Source: an uncultured Gemmatimonadota bacterium (GTDB lineage Bacteria; Gemmatimonadota; Gemmatimonadetes; Gemmatimonadales; Gemmatimonadaceae). Taken from it: a stretch of 18,869 nt of DNA. Both the position numbers and the translations under genes were made by a program. The notes below the pieces were generated by a model that saw only the letters and a program-made list of their open reading frames with translations, ran no database searches and was not told the origin of the DNA. Where the stretch lies: the NCBI GenBank assembly GCA_946479015.1, contig CAMLEQ010000022.1:1-18869 (forward strand), written 5' to 3'. Positions 7,971-14,862 of this stretch are shown here, one piece after another; positions within the stretch are counted from its first letter, which is position 1, and each line of letters opens with the position of its first letter.

Positions 7971-8003
7971 CGTCCACCACCGTCTCTGGTCGTCGTCGCA
8001 GAG

Positions 8004-9227
8004 TTACAGCGTCCTGAGATATTCCTCAAGGTCGCGCTTCTGCTGCTCGGTCAGGCCGAGATGGAGATACGCATCGTAGTGGTCGATCACGTCGCGCAGC
8101 GTCGCCGCGCTTCCATCGTGGAAGTACGGCGGGTGTGTGAGCAGGCCGCGCAGCGGTGTCGTGCGGTAGCGCTTGGTGGTGCTCCGCTCCGCATGCAGCG
8201 GCTCCATCCCCGTTTCCGCTGGCGCGTGCAGCCGGATCCCCGCGTCGCTGAGCGTGCTCCCCACGTGGCAGCTCGCGCACCCGCCGGCGCCGGCGAACAC
8301 CTCGGCGCCCCGCGCGGCGGCCGCGGCATCGATCGCGCCGGGCGCCGGTCTCGGCACCGCGAGGGCGAGCTGGTACTCGCGCAGCGCGTTCAGCTTCGGC
8401 GTCACCAGGTCCGGCGTCTGCTGGATGTCATCTCCCGTCCTGGGATCCACGAACGTGCCGTGCCCGTGCATCTGCGTCACGGCCACGTAGGCGTTCCAGT
8501 ACGACACCGGCCCTTCCCCGGTGTACGTCTCGAGCGCCACGCCGCGCAGGCCGTACGCCGGCGGGATGTACACCGGCCCGTTCAGTCCGTCGTGGTTCCA
8601 GCGCGCGTCGTACCGCCCCGGCCCCCAGGACTTCAGCACCGCCTGCTGCTCCGGCGCCTGCAGCGCGGGAGAGAGGGAGAGGATCAGTCCGGGATCGATC
8701 TCGCGGTTCGGCCAGCCGTCCAGCCGCTTGCCGATTCCGGGGGCCACCGAGTTGTCCACCGTCGAGTGGCAGAGCGCGCACGTGATGCCAATGCGCGTGA
8801 TGTGGTCGTTGCCGTCCACCTGTGCCTGCACGCCGACCACCGCGTTCAGCTTCAGCAGCGCGACGGTGGTGGCTGGATCATCGAGATCGGCCGTGGCCAG
8901 GATCCCGGGCGGGAGCGCGTCGGCATCCACCTTGAGTCCCACCGAGAGCGCGGTACGCGGGCTCACCGCGCGCTCGATCACCTCGTTCATCTTCAGCGTG
9001 TCGGTCCAGAACGCCTCGTCGCCGAAGGTGTCGAAGCGGAAGATCTCCTTGCCGTCGAGCTGCTGGGATGGCCCGGTCGCGTCATCGCGGCACGCCGTGG
9101 CGGCGACCGCGAGCGCCGCGGCGAGGGCCAGCATCGCGGCGCGGCCCACGACCCGGGCTGCACCACGCGCCGGCGGTGCGTTGTCCGATGCTGCATGAAG
9201 CGGCGGTGCCGCCGCGGTGTCGCGCAT
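8004..9227 (-). CDS. Di-haem c-type cytochrome lipoprotein (MauG/CCP-related)
   Basis: 407 aa with two covalent haem c sites, C150-A-L-C153-H154 and C317-A-S-C320-H321. The region after the second site, TPLRGLLTHPPYFHDGSAATL at about 357-377, split here as TPLRGLL and PPYFHDGSAATL, is the block seen in the MauG/di-haem cytochrome c peroxidase superfamily. The N-terminus carries a basic stretch, a hydrophobic segment (about 32-44) and a lipobox-like ATAC with Cys46, so it is probably a periplasm-facing lipoprotein. Whether it is a peroxidase or only an electron carrier cannot be decided here; the middle segment (about 165-300) is not that of standard CCP. The start at 9225-9227 has GAGGTGAG close upstream; the internal Met32 has no ribosome site. 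It is the first gene of a probable unit with the Rieske-FAD gene. Confidence 0.87.
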   Translation of the reverse strand: MRDTAAAPPLHAASDNAPPARGAARVVGRAAMLALAAALAVAATACRDDATGPSQQLDGKEIFRFDTFGDEAFWTDTLKMNEVIERAVSPRTALSVGLKVDADALPPGILATADLDDPATTVALLKLNAVVGVQAQVDGNDHITRIGITCALCHSTVDNSVAPGIGKRLDGWPNREIDPGLILSLSPALQAPEQQAVLKSWGPGRYDARWNHDGLNGPVYIPPAYGLRGVALETYTGEGPVSYWNAYVAVTQMHGHGTFVDPRTGDDIQQTPDLVTPKLNALREYQLALAVPRPAPGAIDAAAAARGAEVFAGAGGCASCHVGSTLSDAGIRLHAPAETGMEPLHAERSTTKRYRTTPLRGLLTHPPYFHDGSAATLRDVIDHYDAYLHLGLTEQQKRDLEEYLRTL

Positions 9228-9289
9228 GACTCACCTCGCTGTCCGTGTCCCCACCTGCGTGCGGTGACGTGCGTGGCGCGACGTGCAGC

Positions 9290-9318
9290 GGGCGCGCGGC
9301 CGTTCTCGCCGCGCGCCC
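9290..9318 (-). terminator. GC hairpin after the DUF4142 gene
   Basis: A perfect 11-bp stem (GGGCGCGCGGC with GCCGCGCGCCC) around a 7-nt loop, 11 nt beyond the DUF4142 stop. It lacks a U-run on the minus strand, so it is a candidate only for a factor-assisted terminator or 3'-end stabiliser. Confidence 0.45.
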
Positions 9319-9328
9319 GGAACACGGA

Positions 9329-9913
9329 TCACTGCGCCGTCTGCTCCTCGAGCCGCTGCGCGGCGAGCATGTGCGCCTGGAACGCCGGCGCCACCTTCAC
9401 CACCAGCGCCTTGAGCTCCGGGTTCTGGATGGCGGGGAGCAGCGTCTGGTTCACGGCATCGATCACCGCCTTGTGAAAGGCGACCTCGTGGGCGAGGTAC
9501 GCCTTGTCGAAGTCGGCACCGTGCTTCGCGCGCAGCATCGCCATCACCTGGGCCTGCTCCTGCGCGCTCTTGTCACCCTTGGGCGGCGTGGGGGTGACGC
9601 CGAGCTTCTTCGCCAGGTCGCGCCCCTGCTGGCGCACCATCTCGTGATCGCGGGCGAACATGGCGGCGAGGTCGCGCACGGCCTTGGTGCTGCCGCGCTT
9701 GGCGGCGAGCTGTCCGGTCTCGATGTCGGCGGTGTTCGCGGCGTCGAAGATCGCGACGATGGTGGGGTCATCCAGCGCGCGCGCGGCCGGGGCCGCCGGA
9801 AGGGCGGCGCGGGTGGCGGGGTTGGTGTGGGTGATCGCGCTCTGCGCGAGAACGGGAATGGCGAACGTGGCCATGGTACCGAACGTGGCCGCCGCAACGA
9901 TGCTCCTCCGCAT
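9329..9913 (-). CDS. Exported DUF4142 family protein
   Basis: 194 aa. A signal peptide (MRRS, hydrophobic 5-22, cleavage likely near VLAQSA at 21-26) is followed by an all-helical domain typical of DUF4142: paired helices with AANTADIETGQLAAKRG (59-75), FARDHEMVRQQ (87-97), and AHEVAFHKAVIDAV (141-154). The family resembles ferritin-like four-helix bundles; His90, His142, His147 and His181 are in positions that could bind metal, but that is unproven and the family's biochemical role is not established. The start ATG at 9911-9913 has GGGAGG 5 nt upstream and yields the signal peptide; an in-frame ATG further upstream (10060) would extend through the promoter and is rejected. It is divergent from the cysteine-rich HTH regulator, which may control it. 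Confidence 0.88.
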   Translation of the reverse strand: MRRSIVAAATFGTMATFAIPVLAQSAITHTNPATRAALPAAPAARALDDPTIVAIFDAANTADIETGQLAAKRGSTKAVRDLAAMFARDHEMVRQQGRDLAKKLGVTPTPPKGDKSAQEQAQVMAMLRAKHGADFDKAYLAHEVAFHKAVIDAVNQTLLPAIQNPELKALVVKVAPAFQAHMLAAQRLEEQTAQ

Positions 9914-9977
9914 GACTGCCTCCCTGGTGCGTTGAGTTGGCGCAATGTCCTGCCGGTGGTGCCGAACGACGGGGCAC

Positions 9978-10006
9978 ATGATGCGGGGTGATGTCCAATA
10001 TGTCAA
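9978..10006 (-). promoter_or_regulatory. Candidate sigma-70-type promoter of the DUF4142 gene
   Basis: On the minus strand: a perfect -35 TTGACA (10006-10001), a 17-nt spacer and CATCAT as -10 (9983-9978, four of six matching). This gives a transcript start near 9971 and a 5' untranslated region of about 58 nt. Confidence 0.55.
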
Positions 10007-10007
10007 G

Positions 10008-10025
10008 CAAATATTGCAAATATTG
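10008..10025. promoter_or_regulatory. Tandem 9-bp repeat, candidate operator between divergent genes
   Basis: Two perfect adjacent copies of CAAATATTG in an AT-rich island of otherwise GC-rich DNA. Each copy is itself dyad-like (CAA-N3-TTG). A degenerate third element, CCAATAT, lies at 9995-10001. The repeat is directly upstream of the DUF4142 -35 box and touches the regulator's -35 box, as expected for an operator that controls both genes. The likely ligand is the adjacent HTH protein. Confidence 0.5.
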
Positions 10026-10051
10026 TATTTCGTGCATTCCCGTCCTATCTT
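10023..10051 (+). promoter_or_regulatory. Candidate promoter of the HTH regulator
   Basis: TTGTAT (-35, three of six) and TATCTT (-10, four of six) with a 17-nt spacer, giving a start near 10058 and a leader of about 19 nt before the ATG at 10077. The -35 overlaps the end of the tandem repeat, which would fit autoregulation. Confidence 0.35.
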
Positions 10052-10076
10052 GGGGAGCATCCGGACCGGGGGGAGA

Positions 10077-10769
10077 ATGCTGCTAACACGATGGAGCAGC
10101 AGATTTTACGACAGCACGCGCGGCCGCATCGTCGCGCTCCTCAGGCGTGCGAGCCTCACCGTCGACCAGATCGCCGGTCACCTCGGCCTCACCGGCAACG
10201 CCGTGCGCGCTCACCTCACCACGCTCGAGCGCGATGGCATCGTCGAGCAGCGCGTCAGCAGCCGTGGCGGGGTGGGGAAGCCCGCCCACACCTACAGCAT
10301 CACCCAGGACGCCGACCGCCTCTTCTCCCGCGCCTACATCCCGCTGCTCGTCCAGCTCCTCGACGCTCTCGCCGAGCGGATGAGCCGGGAGGAGCTCGAC
10401 GCACTCATGCGATCCGTGGGGCAGCGCCTCGCCGCCACGCACGCCGCGCCGCAGGGATCGCCGCGCGAGCGCGCCGCTGCCGGCGCCGCCGCGCTCGATG
10501 CCCTCGGCGGCGTCACGGAGCTCGATGAGCACGACGGCGCGCTCCGCATTCGTGGCTTCGCCTGTCCTCTCGGCGCCGCGGTGCAGGGGCACCCCGAGGT
10601 GTGCGGCGCGGTGGAGACGTTGCTCGGCGAGATCGTCGGCTCCCCCGTGCGCGAGTGCTGCGAGCACGGCGAGCGCCCGCGCTGCTGCTTCGAGGTCGTG
10701 AGCGACGCGAAGGGCGGGAGTGGAGCGGCCGACGCGAGCGCGCGCGAGCGCGCCGGCGAGCGCCATTGA
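10077..10769 (+). CDS. HTH regulator with C-terminal cysteine cluster (COG2345/SufR-like)
   Basis: 230 aa. The N-terminus is a winged helix-turn-helix of ArsR/DeoR type (about 13-76): LTVDQIAGHLGLTGNAVRAH at 27-46, then the wing with GKPAHTYSIT at 68-77. The C-terminal half has six cysteines, C163, C176, C194-C195 and C203-C204 (CPLG..HPEVC..RECCEHGERPRCCFE), as in SufR-like and other COG2345 regulators that hold an iron-sulfur cluster or metal. It therefore probably senses iron-sulfur, redox or metal status; the exact signal is inferred. The chosen ATG at 10077-10079 gives the usual short N-terminus and has a purine-rich GGGGGGAGA directly upstream, close for a ribosome site. A start at 9945 is open in frame but would cross the promoter. 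The gene is divergent from DUF4142, and its stop codon overlaps the his promoter. Confidence 0.85.
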   Translation: MLLTRWSSRFYDSTRGRIVALLRRASLTVDQIAGHLGLTGNAVRAHLTTLERDGIVEQRVSSRGGVGKPAHTYSITQDADRLFSRAYIPLLVQLLDALAERMSREELDALMRSVGQRLAATHAAPQGSPRERAAAGAAALDALGGVTELDEHDGALRIRGFACPLGAAVQGHPEVCGAVETLLGEIVGSPVRECCEHGERPRCCFEVVSDAKGGSGAADASARERAGERH

Positions 10770-10794
10770 CGCGTCGGTGCGCTCCCTTTAGAGT
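10766..10794 (+). promoter_or_regulatory. Candidate promoter of the histidine operon
   Basis: TTGACG (10766-10771, five of six to the -35 consensus) overlaps the stop codon of the upstream regulator. A 17-nt spacer leads to TAGAGT (10789-10794, four of six, and a TANNNT-type -10). The expected start is at about 10801, one base before the leader peptide ATG at 10802. Confidence 0.6.
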
Positions 10795-10801
10795 TCCAGC
10801 C

Positions 10802-10888
10802 ATGCCGACGCCCAACCGCACGCATCATCACGCGCATCTGCATCACCATGGCCCGACGGGTCCTGGCGACGTGCGCGTGTGTGGGTGA
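10802..10888 (+). CDS. hisL: his operon leader peptide (attenuator peptide)
   Basis: A 28-codon gene, ATG 10802 to TGA 10886-10888, whose residues 8-16 read HHHAHLHHH: seven histidine codons in nine positions. It directly precedes a strong intrinsic terminator and the complete his operon, which is the arrangement of enteric his attenuators. Scarce charged His-tRNA would stall the ribosome on this run and change the folding of the downstream RNA. No Shine-Dalgarno sequence is visible, and the predicted -10 box ends only 7 nt before the ATG, so translation may start on a leaderless transcript. The name hisL is by analogy of position and composition; the sequence itself need not be homologous to the enteric hisL. 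Confidence 0.88.
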   Translation: MPTPNRTHHHAHLHHHGPTGPGDVRVCG

Positions 10889-10961
10889 CCGGCGAGCGAG
10901 GCACCGACACCAGCGCGTGAGCGCCGGCGGCCCGTCCCGAGTGGACGGGCCGCTTTTTTTT
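10850..10961 (+). promoter_or_regulatory. his attenuator: competing RNA pairings
   Basis: Four arms can be seen. Arm 1 (10850-10854) and arm 2 (10858-10863) form a small hairpin, GGCCC with GGGTCC and one bulged T, just after the His codons. Arm 2 extended (10855-10863, GACGGGTCC) can instead pair with arm 3 (10929-10936, GGCCCGTC) by 8 pairs and one bulge, which occupies most of the left arm of the terminator. Arms 3 and 4 form the terminator at 10927-10953. Two more local pairings exist: 10879-10887 with 10902-10910 (8 of 9), and CCGGCG 10889-10894 with CGCCGG 10922-10927. The expected logic is a stall on His codons that favours 2:3 and read-through; this is inferred from base pairing by eye. 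Confidence 0.65.
10927..10961 (+). terminator. Intrinsic terminator of the his leader (attenuator)
   Basis: A perfect 11-bp stem, GCGGCCCGTCC (10927-10937) with GGACGGGCCGC (10943-10953), a 5-nt CGAGT loop, and a run of eight Ts (10954-10961). This is the only T-run of that length near a hairpin in the window. It lies 38 nt after the leader peptide stop and 83 nt before the hisG start, so it must be read through for the operon to be expressed. Confidence 0.92.
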
Positions 10962-11043
10962 GCGCCTCGGCGAGGGGCCGACGCGCGCTTCCAACGAGAT
11001 GACCGGAGTGACCGACGATGTGGGACCGCGGGAGAGGTGGCGC

Positions 11044-11919
11044 GTGCTGAGGATCGCGCTTCCCAACAAGGGACGTCTGGCGGACGACGTGCGCGAGCTC
11101 TTCGCCGATGCGGGGCTCGAGGTGCGCGCCCGCGGCGAGCGCGCGCTCACGGCGTCGCTCGGGGGCGAGTTCGAGGCGATCTTCGTCCGCGCCCAGGACA
11201 TCCCCGAGTTCGTCGCCGACGGCGCCGCCGATGCCGGCGTCACCGGCTGGGACCTGGTGTGCGAGTCCGAGCGCCCCGTCTGCGAGCTGCTCGACCTCGA
11301 GTTCGGCGCGTGCCGGCTCGTGGTGGCCGCGCGTGAGGAGAGCGGCCTCGCATCGATCGACGACATCACCGGCGCGCCGCGCGTCGCCACGGTCTTCCCG
11401 CGTCTCGCGCGCCGCTACTTCGAGCGCGTCGGCCGCGACGTGATGATCGTGCCGGTCTCCGGCGCCGCCGAGATCGCGCCCCACCTCGGCATCGCCGACA
11501 TCGTGGTCGATCTCACCTCCACCGGCTCCACGCTGCGCGTGAACAACCTGCGCGAGATCGCCACCGTGCTCGAGTCGAGCGCGCGTCTCATCACCGCCCC
11601 GCGCACCGGCACCGCGCCGGCCGCCGCGAGCGCGCGCGAGCGCGCGTTGGGCGAGCTGGCCACCTCGCTCGAGTCCGTGCTCCGCGCCCGCGGCCAGCGC
11701 TACGTGATGGCCAACGTCCCGCGTGACGCGCTCGACCGCGTGAAGCGGGTGCTCCCCGGCCTCAACGGTCCCACGGTGATCGACATCCTGAACGGTGGCA
11801 CCCACGTCGCGGTCCACGCCGTGGTCCCGCGCCGCGCGATCTACCGCACCATCGCCGACCTCCGCGCGCTCGGCGCGCAGGGAATCCTCGTCACCCGCAT
11901 CGAGAGGCTCATGCCGTGA
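11044..11919 (+). CDS. hisG: ATP phosphoribosyltransferase, long form
   Basis: 291 aa. Catalyses the first step of histidine synthesis, joining ATP and PRPP to phosphoribosyl-ATP, and is the normal target of histidine feedback inhibition. The N-terminus MLRIALPNKGRL is the family start, reached from GTG 11044 with GGAGAGG 6 nt upstream; earlier in-frame starts (ATG 10999, TTG 10960 inside the terminator T-run) are less likely. The PRPP loop is at 152-164 (DIVVDLTSTGSTL). Residues about 218-290 are the HisG_C regulatory domain, so this is the long, self-sufficient form that does not need HisZ, and no hisZ is present. It is the first enzyme gene after the attenuator and overlaps hisD by 4 bp. 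Confidence 0.96.
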   Translation: MLRIALPNKGRLADDVRELFADAGLEVRARGERALTASLGGEFEAIFVRAQDIPEFVADGAADAGVTGWDLVCESERPVCELLDLEFGACRLVVAAREESGLASIDDITGAPRVATVFPRLARRYFERVGRDVMIVPVSGAAEIAPHLGIADIVVDLTSTGSTLRVNNLREIATVLESSARLITAPRTGTAPAAASARERALGELATSLESVLRARGQRYVMANVPRDALDRVKRVLPGLNGPTVIDILNGGTHVAVHAVVPRRAIYRTIADLRALGAQGILVTRIERLMP

Positions 11920-13217
11920 GCGAGCCGGTCTTTCGCGTGGAGGGGGCGCTCGAGTCGCTGGCCGGCGAGCTCGCGCCGCTGCTCGACCGCGCCACATCCC
12001 AGGACGAATCCGTCCGCGCCGGCACCGCGGCGATCCTCGCGCGCGTGCGGCGCGGCGGCGATGCCGCGCTGCGCGAGCTGGCGCGCGAGCTCGATGGCGC
12101 GACGCTCGACGCCCTGGAGGTGCCGCGCGCGGCGCTGCGTGGCGCGCTCGATGCGCTCGATCCCGCGCTCCGCCGCGCGCTCGAGCGCGCGGCGGCGAAC
12201 ATCGCCACGGCGCACCGGGCGTTCCTCCCCGCCGCCGTGGAGGTGGAAACGGAGCCGGGAGTGATCGTCGGCCGGCGCGCCGATCCGCTCGATGCCGTGG
12301 GCGTGTACGCCCCCGGCGGGCGCGCGGCGTATCCGAGCAGCCTGCTCATGGGTGCCATCCCCGCGCGCGTCGCCGGTGTGCCGTCGGTGATCGTCTGCTC
12401 TCCGCCGGCGAGCGACGGCCTCCCCTCGCGCGTGGTGCTCGCGGCGGCGGCGCTGGCGGGCGTGGATCGCGTGTTCGCCATCGGCGGCGCCGGCGCGGTG
12501 GCGGCGATGGCCTACGGCACGGAGTCGGTGCCCGCGGTGAGCCGCATCGTGGGCCCCGGGAACGCGTGGGTGGCCGAAGCGAAGCTTCAGGTGGCGGGCG
12601 TGGTCGGCATCGACTCCCCCGCCGGCCCGAGCGAGCTGCTCGTGATCGCCGACGACGGCGCCGTGCCCACCACCGTCGCGCGGGAAGTGCTCGCTCAGGC
12701 GGAGCACGATCCACGCGCGGCGGTGGTGGTGGTGGCCGTGGGCGCGCGCGTGGCGGGCGAGGTCGCCGACGCGATCCGTGCCGCGATCTCGTCCGCGCCG
12801 CGCGCCGGCATCATCCGCCAGGCGCTGGCCTCGCGCGGCGCGGTGCTCTCCACGGCGTCGCTCGACGCCGCCGTGGCGTTCGCGAACCGGTACGCGCCCG
12901 AGCACCTGCTGCTCGCCGTGCGCGACCCCGAGGCGCTGCTGCCGTGCGTGCGCGATGCGGGCACGGTGTTCCTCGGCGCATCGAGCTCGGTCGCGTTCGG
13001 CGACTACATGACCGGCGCCAATCACGTGCTCCCCACCGGGCGCGCCGCGCGCTCGTACTCGGGGCTCTCCACGCTCGACTTCGTGCGCTGGACCACCTAC
13101 CAGCGCGTCGGGCCGGACGCCGCCGCGCGCCTCGCGGCGGACGTGGCGGCGTTCGCCGACGCCGAGGGGCTCCCGGGCCACGCGGCGGCGGCGCGGGCGT
13201 GGGAGGTGGCCTCGTGA
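11916..13217 (+). CDS. hisD: Histidinol dehydrogenase
   Basis: 433 aa, the usual length. It is a zinc- and NAD-dependent enzyme that oxidises histidinol to histidine in two steps, the last reactions of the pathway. The zinc ligands are visible by family position: Gln261 and His264 (AQAEHDP), Asp363 (FGDYMTGANH) and His422 (EGLPGH). The catalytic pair Glu329-His330 lies in RYAPEHLL. The IVGPGNAWVAEAK block at 211-223 is the NAD-region signature. The GTG start sits inside the hisG stop codon (GTGA overlap) with GAGAGG upstream, so the two are translationally coupled. Nothing looks damaged. Confidence 0.97.
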   Translation: MSEPVFRVEGALESLAGELAPLLDRATSQDESVRAGTAAILARVRRGGDAALRELARELDGATLDALEVPRAALRGALDALDPALRRALERAAANIATAHRAFLPAAVEVETEPGVIVGRRADPLDAVGVYAPGGRAAYPSSLLMGAIPARVAGVPSVIVCSPPASDGLPSRVVLAAAALAGVDRVFAIGGAGAVAAMAYGTESVPAVSRIVGPGNAWVAEAKLQVAGVVGIDSPAGPSELLVIADDGAVPTTVAREVLAQAEHDPRAAVVVVAVGARVAGEVADAIRAAISSAPRAGIIRQALASRGAVLSTASLDAAVAFANRYAPEHLLLAVRDPEALLPCVRDAGTVFLGASSSVAFGDYMTGANHVLPTGRAARSYSGLSTLDFVRWTTYQRVGPDAAARLAADVAAFADAEGLPGHAAAARAWEVAS

Positions 13218-14275
13218 CCGCCCGCAGCTCGCTCGCGATCGCGCGCGCCGGCTATCGCGACATCGCGCTCTACGCCCCGGATCGCGCCGCGTGCGCGATC
13301 GACCTGAGCGACAACACCAACCTCTGGGGCACTCCCCCCGCCGCCGCGCGCGCGGCGCGGGACACCGCGGCCGCGGCGCTCACCCGCTATCCGGCGCTCT
13401 ACGCGTCGGAGCTCAAGGAGGCGCTGGCGGCGTACGCCGGCGTCGCCACGGAGTGTGTCGTCACCGGCTGCGGCTCCGACGACGTGCTCGATTCGGCCAT
13501 CCGCGCGCTGGCCGAGCCGGGGAGCCGCATCGCCTACGCCGAGCCGACGTTCGCGATGGTCCCGGTGTTCGCGCGCATGAACGGGATCGAGCCCGTGGGC
13601 GTGCCGTTCGCGCCGGGGTTCGACATCGACCCCGATGCGCTGCTGGCCACCGGAGCGCGCATCATCTATCTCTGCTCGCCGAACAATCCCACCGGCACCG
13701 CCGCCACGCGCGCCGCGGTGGAGCGCGTGCTCGATCGCGCCCCGGGGGTGGTGATCCTCGACGAGGCCTACGGCGAGTTCCTCGGGCACGGGTTCATCGC
13801 GAGCGCGCCGGCGCGGGAGAATCTCCTCGTCACGCGCACCATGTCGAAGGCGTTCGGGCTCGCCGGCCTCCGCATCGGCTGGGCCACGGGACACCCGTCG
13901 CTCGTGCGGGAGGTGGAGAAGTCGCGCGGTCCGTACAAGGTGAGCGCGGTGGCGGAGCGCGCCGCGTGCGCCGCGCTCGGGGAGGATCTCGACTGGGTGC
14001 GCGCTCGCGTGGCCGATGCGCGCGCGGCGCGCGACCGGCTCGCCTCGGCGCTCCGCGCGATGGGGCTGGCGCCGCTCCCCTCGGCCGCCAATTTCCTGCT
14101 CGTTCCCGTCGCGGATGCGCCGGCGGTCGCGCGCCGTCTGCGCGAGTGCGACGTGGCGGTGCGGCCGTTCACGGCGCTCCCCGGCATCGGCGACGCGCTC
14201 CGCGTCACCGCGGGACCGGAGCCGATGATGGACGCGCTGCTGCGGGCGCTCCGGGAGGCGGTCGCGTGCGAGTGA
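13214..14275 (+). CDS. hisC: Histidinol-phosphate aminotransferase
   Basis: 353 aa, a class I/II PLP aminotransferase of usual size. It transfers an amino group from glutamate to imidazole acetol phosphate to give histidinol phosphate. Motifs: substrate and cofactor segment SPNNPTGT at 155-162, Asp183 in ILDEAYGEF that contacts the pyridine nitrogen, and the Schiff-base Lys212 in TMSKAFGLAGLRIGW. The GTG start overlaps the hisD stop as GTGA, and the reading frame upstream of it is only the antisense-like continuation within hisD, so this start is preferred. Overlap with hisH at its end is 10 bp. Confidence 0.96.
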   Translation: MTARSSLAIARAGYRDIALYAPDRAACAIDLSDNTNLWGTPPAAARAARDTAAAALTRYPALYASELKEALAAYAGVATECVVTGCGSDDVLDSAIRALAEPGSRIAYAEPTFAMVPVFARMNGIEPVGVPFAPGFDIDPDALLATGARIIYLCSPNNPTGTAATRAAVERVLDRAPGVVILDEAYGEFLGHGFIASAPARENLLVTRTMSKAFGLAGLRIGWATGHPSLVREVEKSRGPYKVSAVAERAACAALGEDLDWVRARVADARAARDRLASALRAMGLAPLPSAANFLLVPVADAPAVARRLRECDVAVRPFTALPGIGDALRVTAGPEPMMDALLRALREAVACE

Positions 14276-14862
14276 CGGTGTTCGACTACGGCGCGGGGAA
14301 CCTGCACTCCCTGCTCAAGGCGCTCGCCGTGCCCGACGTGGCGCTCCGCGTGGAAGCCGACCCGCGGCGTGCGGTGGATACGGACGTGCTCGTGCTCCCC
14401 GGCGTCGGCGCGTTCGGTTCCGCGGCGGCGCGCCTCGCCCCCGGACTCGCCGGGGTGCGGGATGCGCTCGCCGCCGGCCTGCCGTGCCTCGGCGTCTGCC
14501 TCGGGATGCAGCTCCTCTTCGAGGGGAGCGACGAGGGAGCGGGCGCGGGACTCGCGGTGGTGCCGGGGCGCGTGCGCCGCATCCGCGCGCGGCGCGTGCC
14601 GCAGATCGGCTGGAACGCGCTCGAGGCGTGCCGCGAGCCGCTGGTCGCCGCCGCGCGGCTGGAGATGGCGTACTACGCGAACGGGTTCGTCGCCGAGCCG
14701 CGCGACGCGTCGGTGGTGCGCGCCTGGAGTGTGCACGAGGAGGATCGCTTTCCCGCCGTGGTGCGCGTCGGGCGCACCGTCGGCGTGCAGTTTCACCCCG
14801 AGAAGAGCTCGCGCGCCGGCGTGGCGTTCGTGCGCGCGTTCCTGGAGGAGGCCCGCTCGTGA
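14266..14862 (+). CDS. hisH: Imidazole glycerol phosphate synthase, glutaminase subunit
   Basis: 198 aa, a class I glutamine amidotransferase. It hydrolyses glutamine and sends ammonia to HisF within the HisHF complex. The catalytic triad is Cys78 (LGVCLGMQLLFEGS), His177 and Glu179 (VQFHPEKS). The N-terminus (V)TVFDYGAGNLHSL is typical. Two GTG starts compete: 14266 lies 7 nt after GGGAGG, and 14272 forms the GTGA overlap seen elsewhere in this operon but is 13 nt from that site; I chose 14266. Its partner HisF is encoded two genes downstream (hisA and hisB lie between), with the same tight spacing. Confidence 0.95.
   Translation: MRVTVFDYGAGNLHSLLKALAVPDVALRVEADPRRAVDTDVLVLPGVGAFGSAAARLAPGLAGVRDALAAGLPCLGVCLGMQLLFEGSDEGAGAGLAVVPGRVRRIRARRVPQIGWNALEACREPLVAAARLEMAYYANGFVAEPRDASVVRAWSVHEEDRFPAVVRVGRTVGVQFHPEKSSRAGVAFVRAFLEEARS

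Noticed and set aside
9914..10060. Extended N-terminus for the DUF4142 protein starting at 10060
   Set aside because: It would translate through the predicted promoter and operator and bury the signal peptide; the start at 9913 has a good ribosome site.
10960..11043. Upstream extension of hisG from TTG 10960 or ATG 10999
   Set aside because: TTG 10960 lies inside the terminator T-run, and ATG 10999 has no good ribosome site. The GTG at 11044 gives the canonical HisG N-terminus and is preceded by GGAGAGG.
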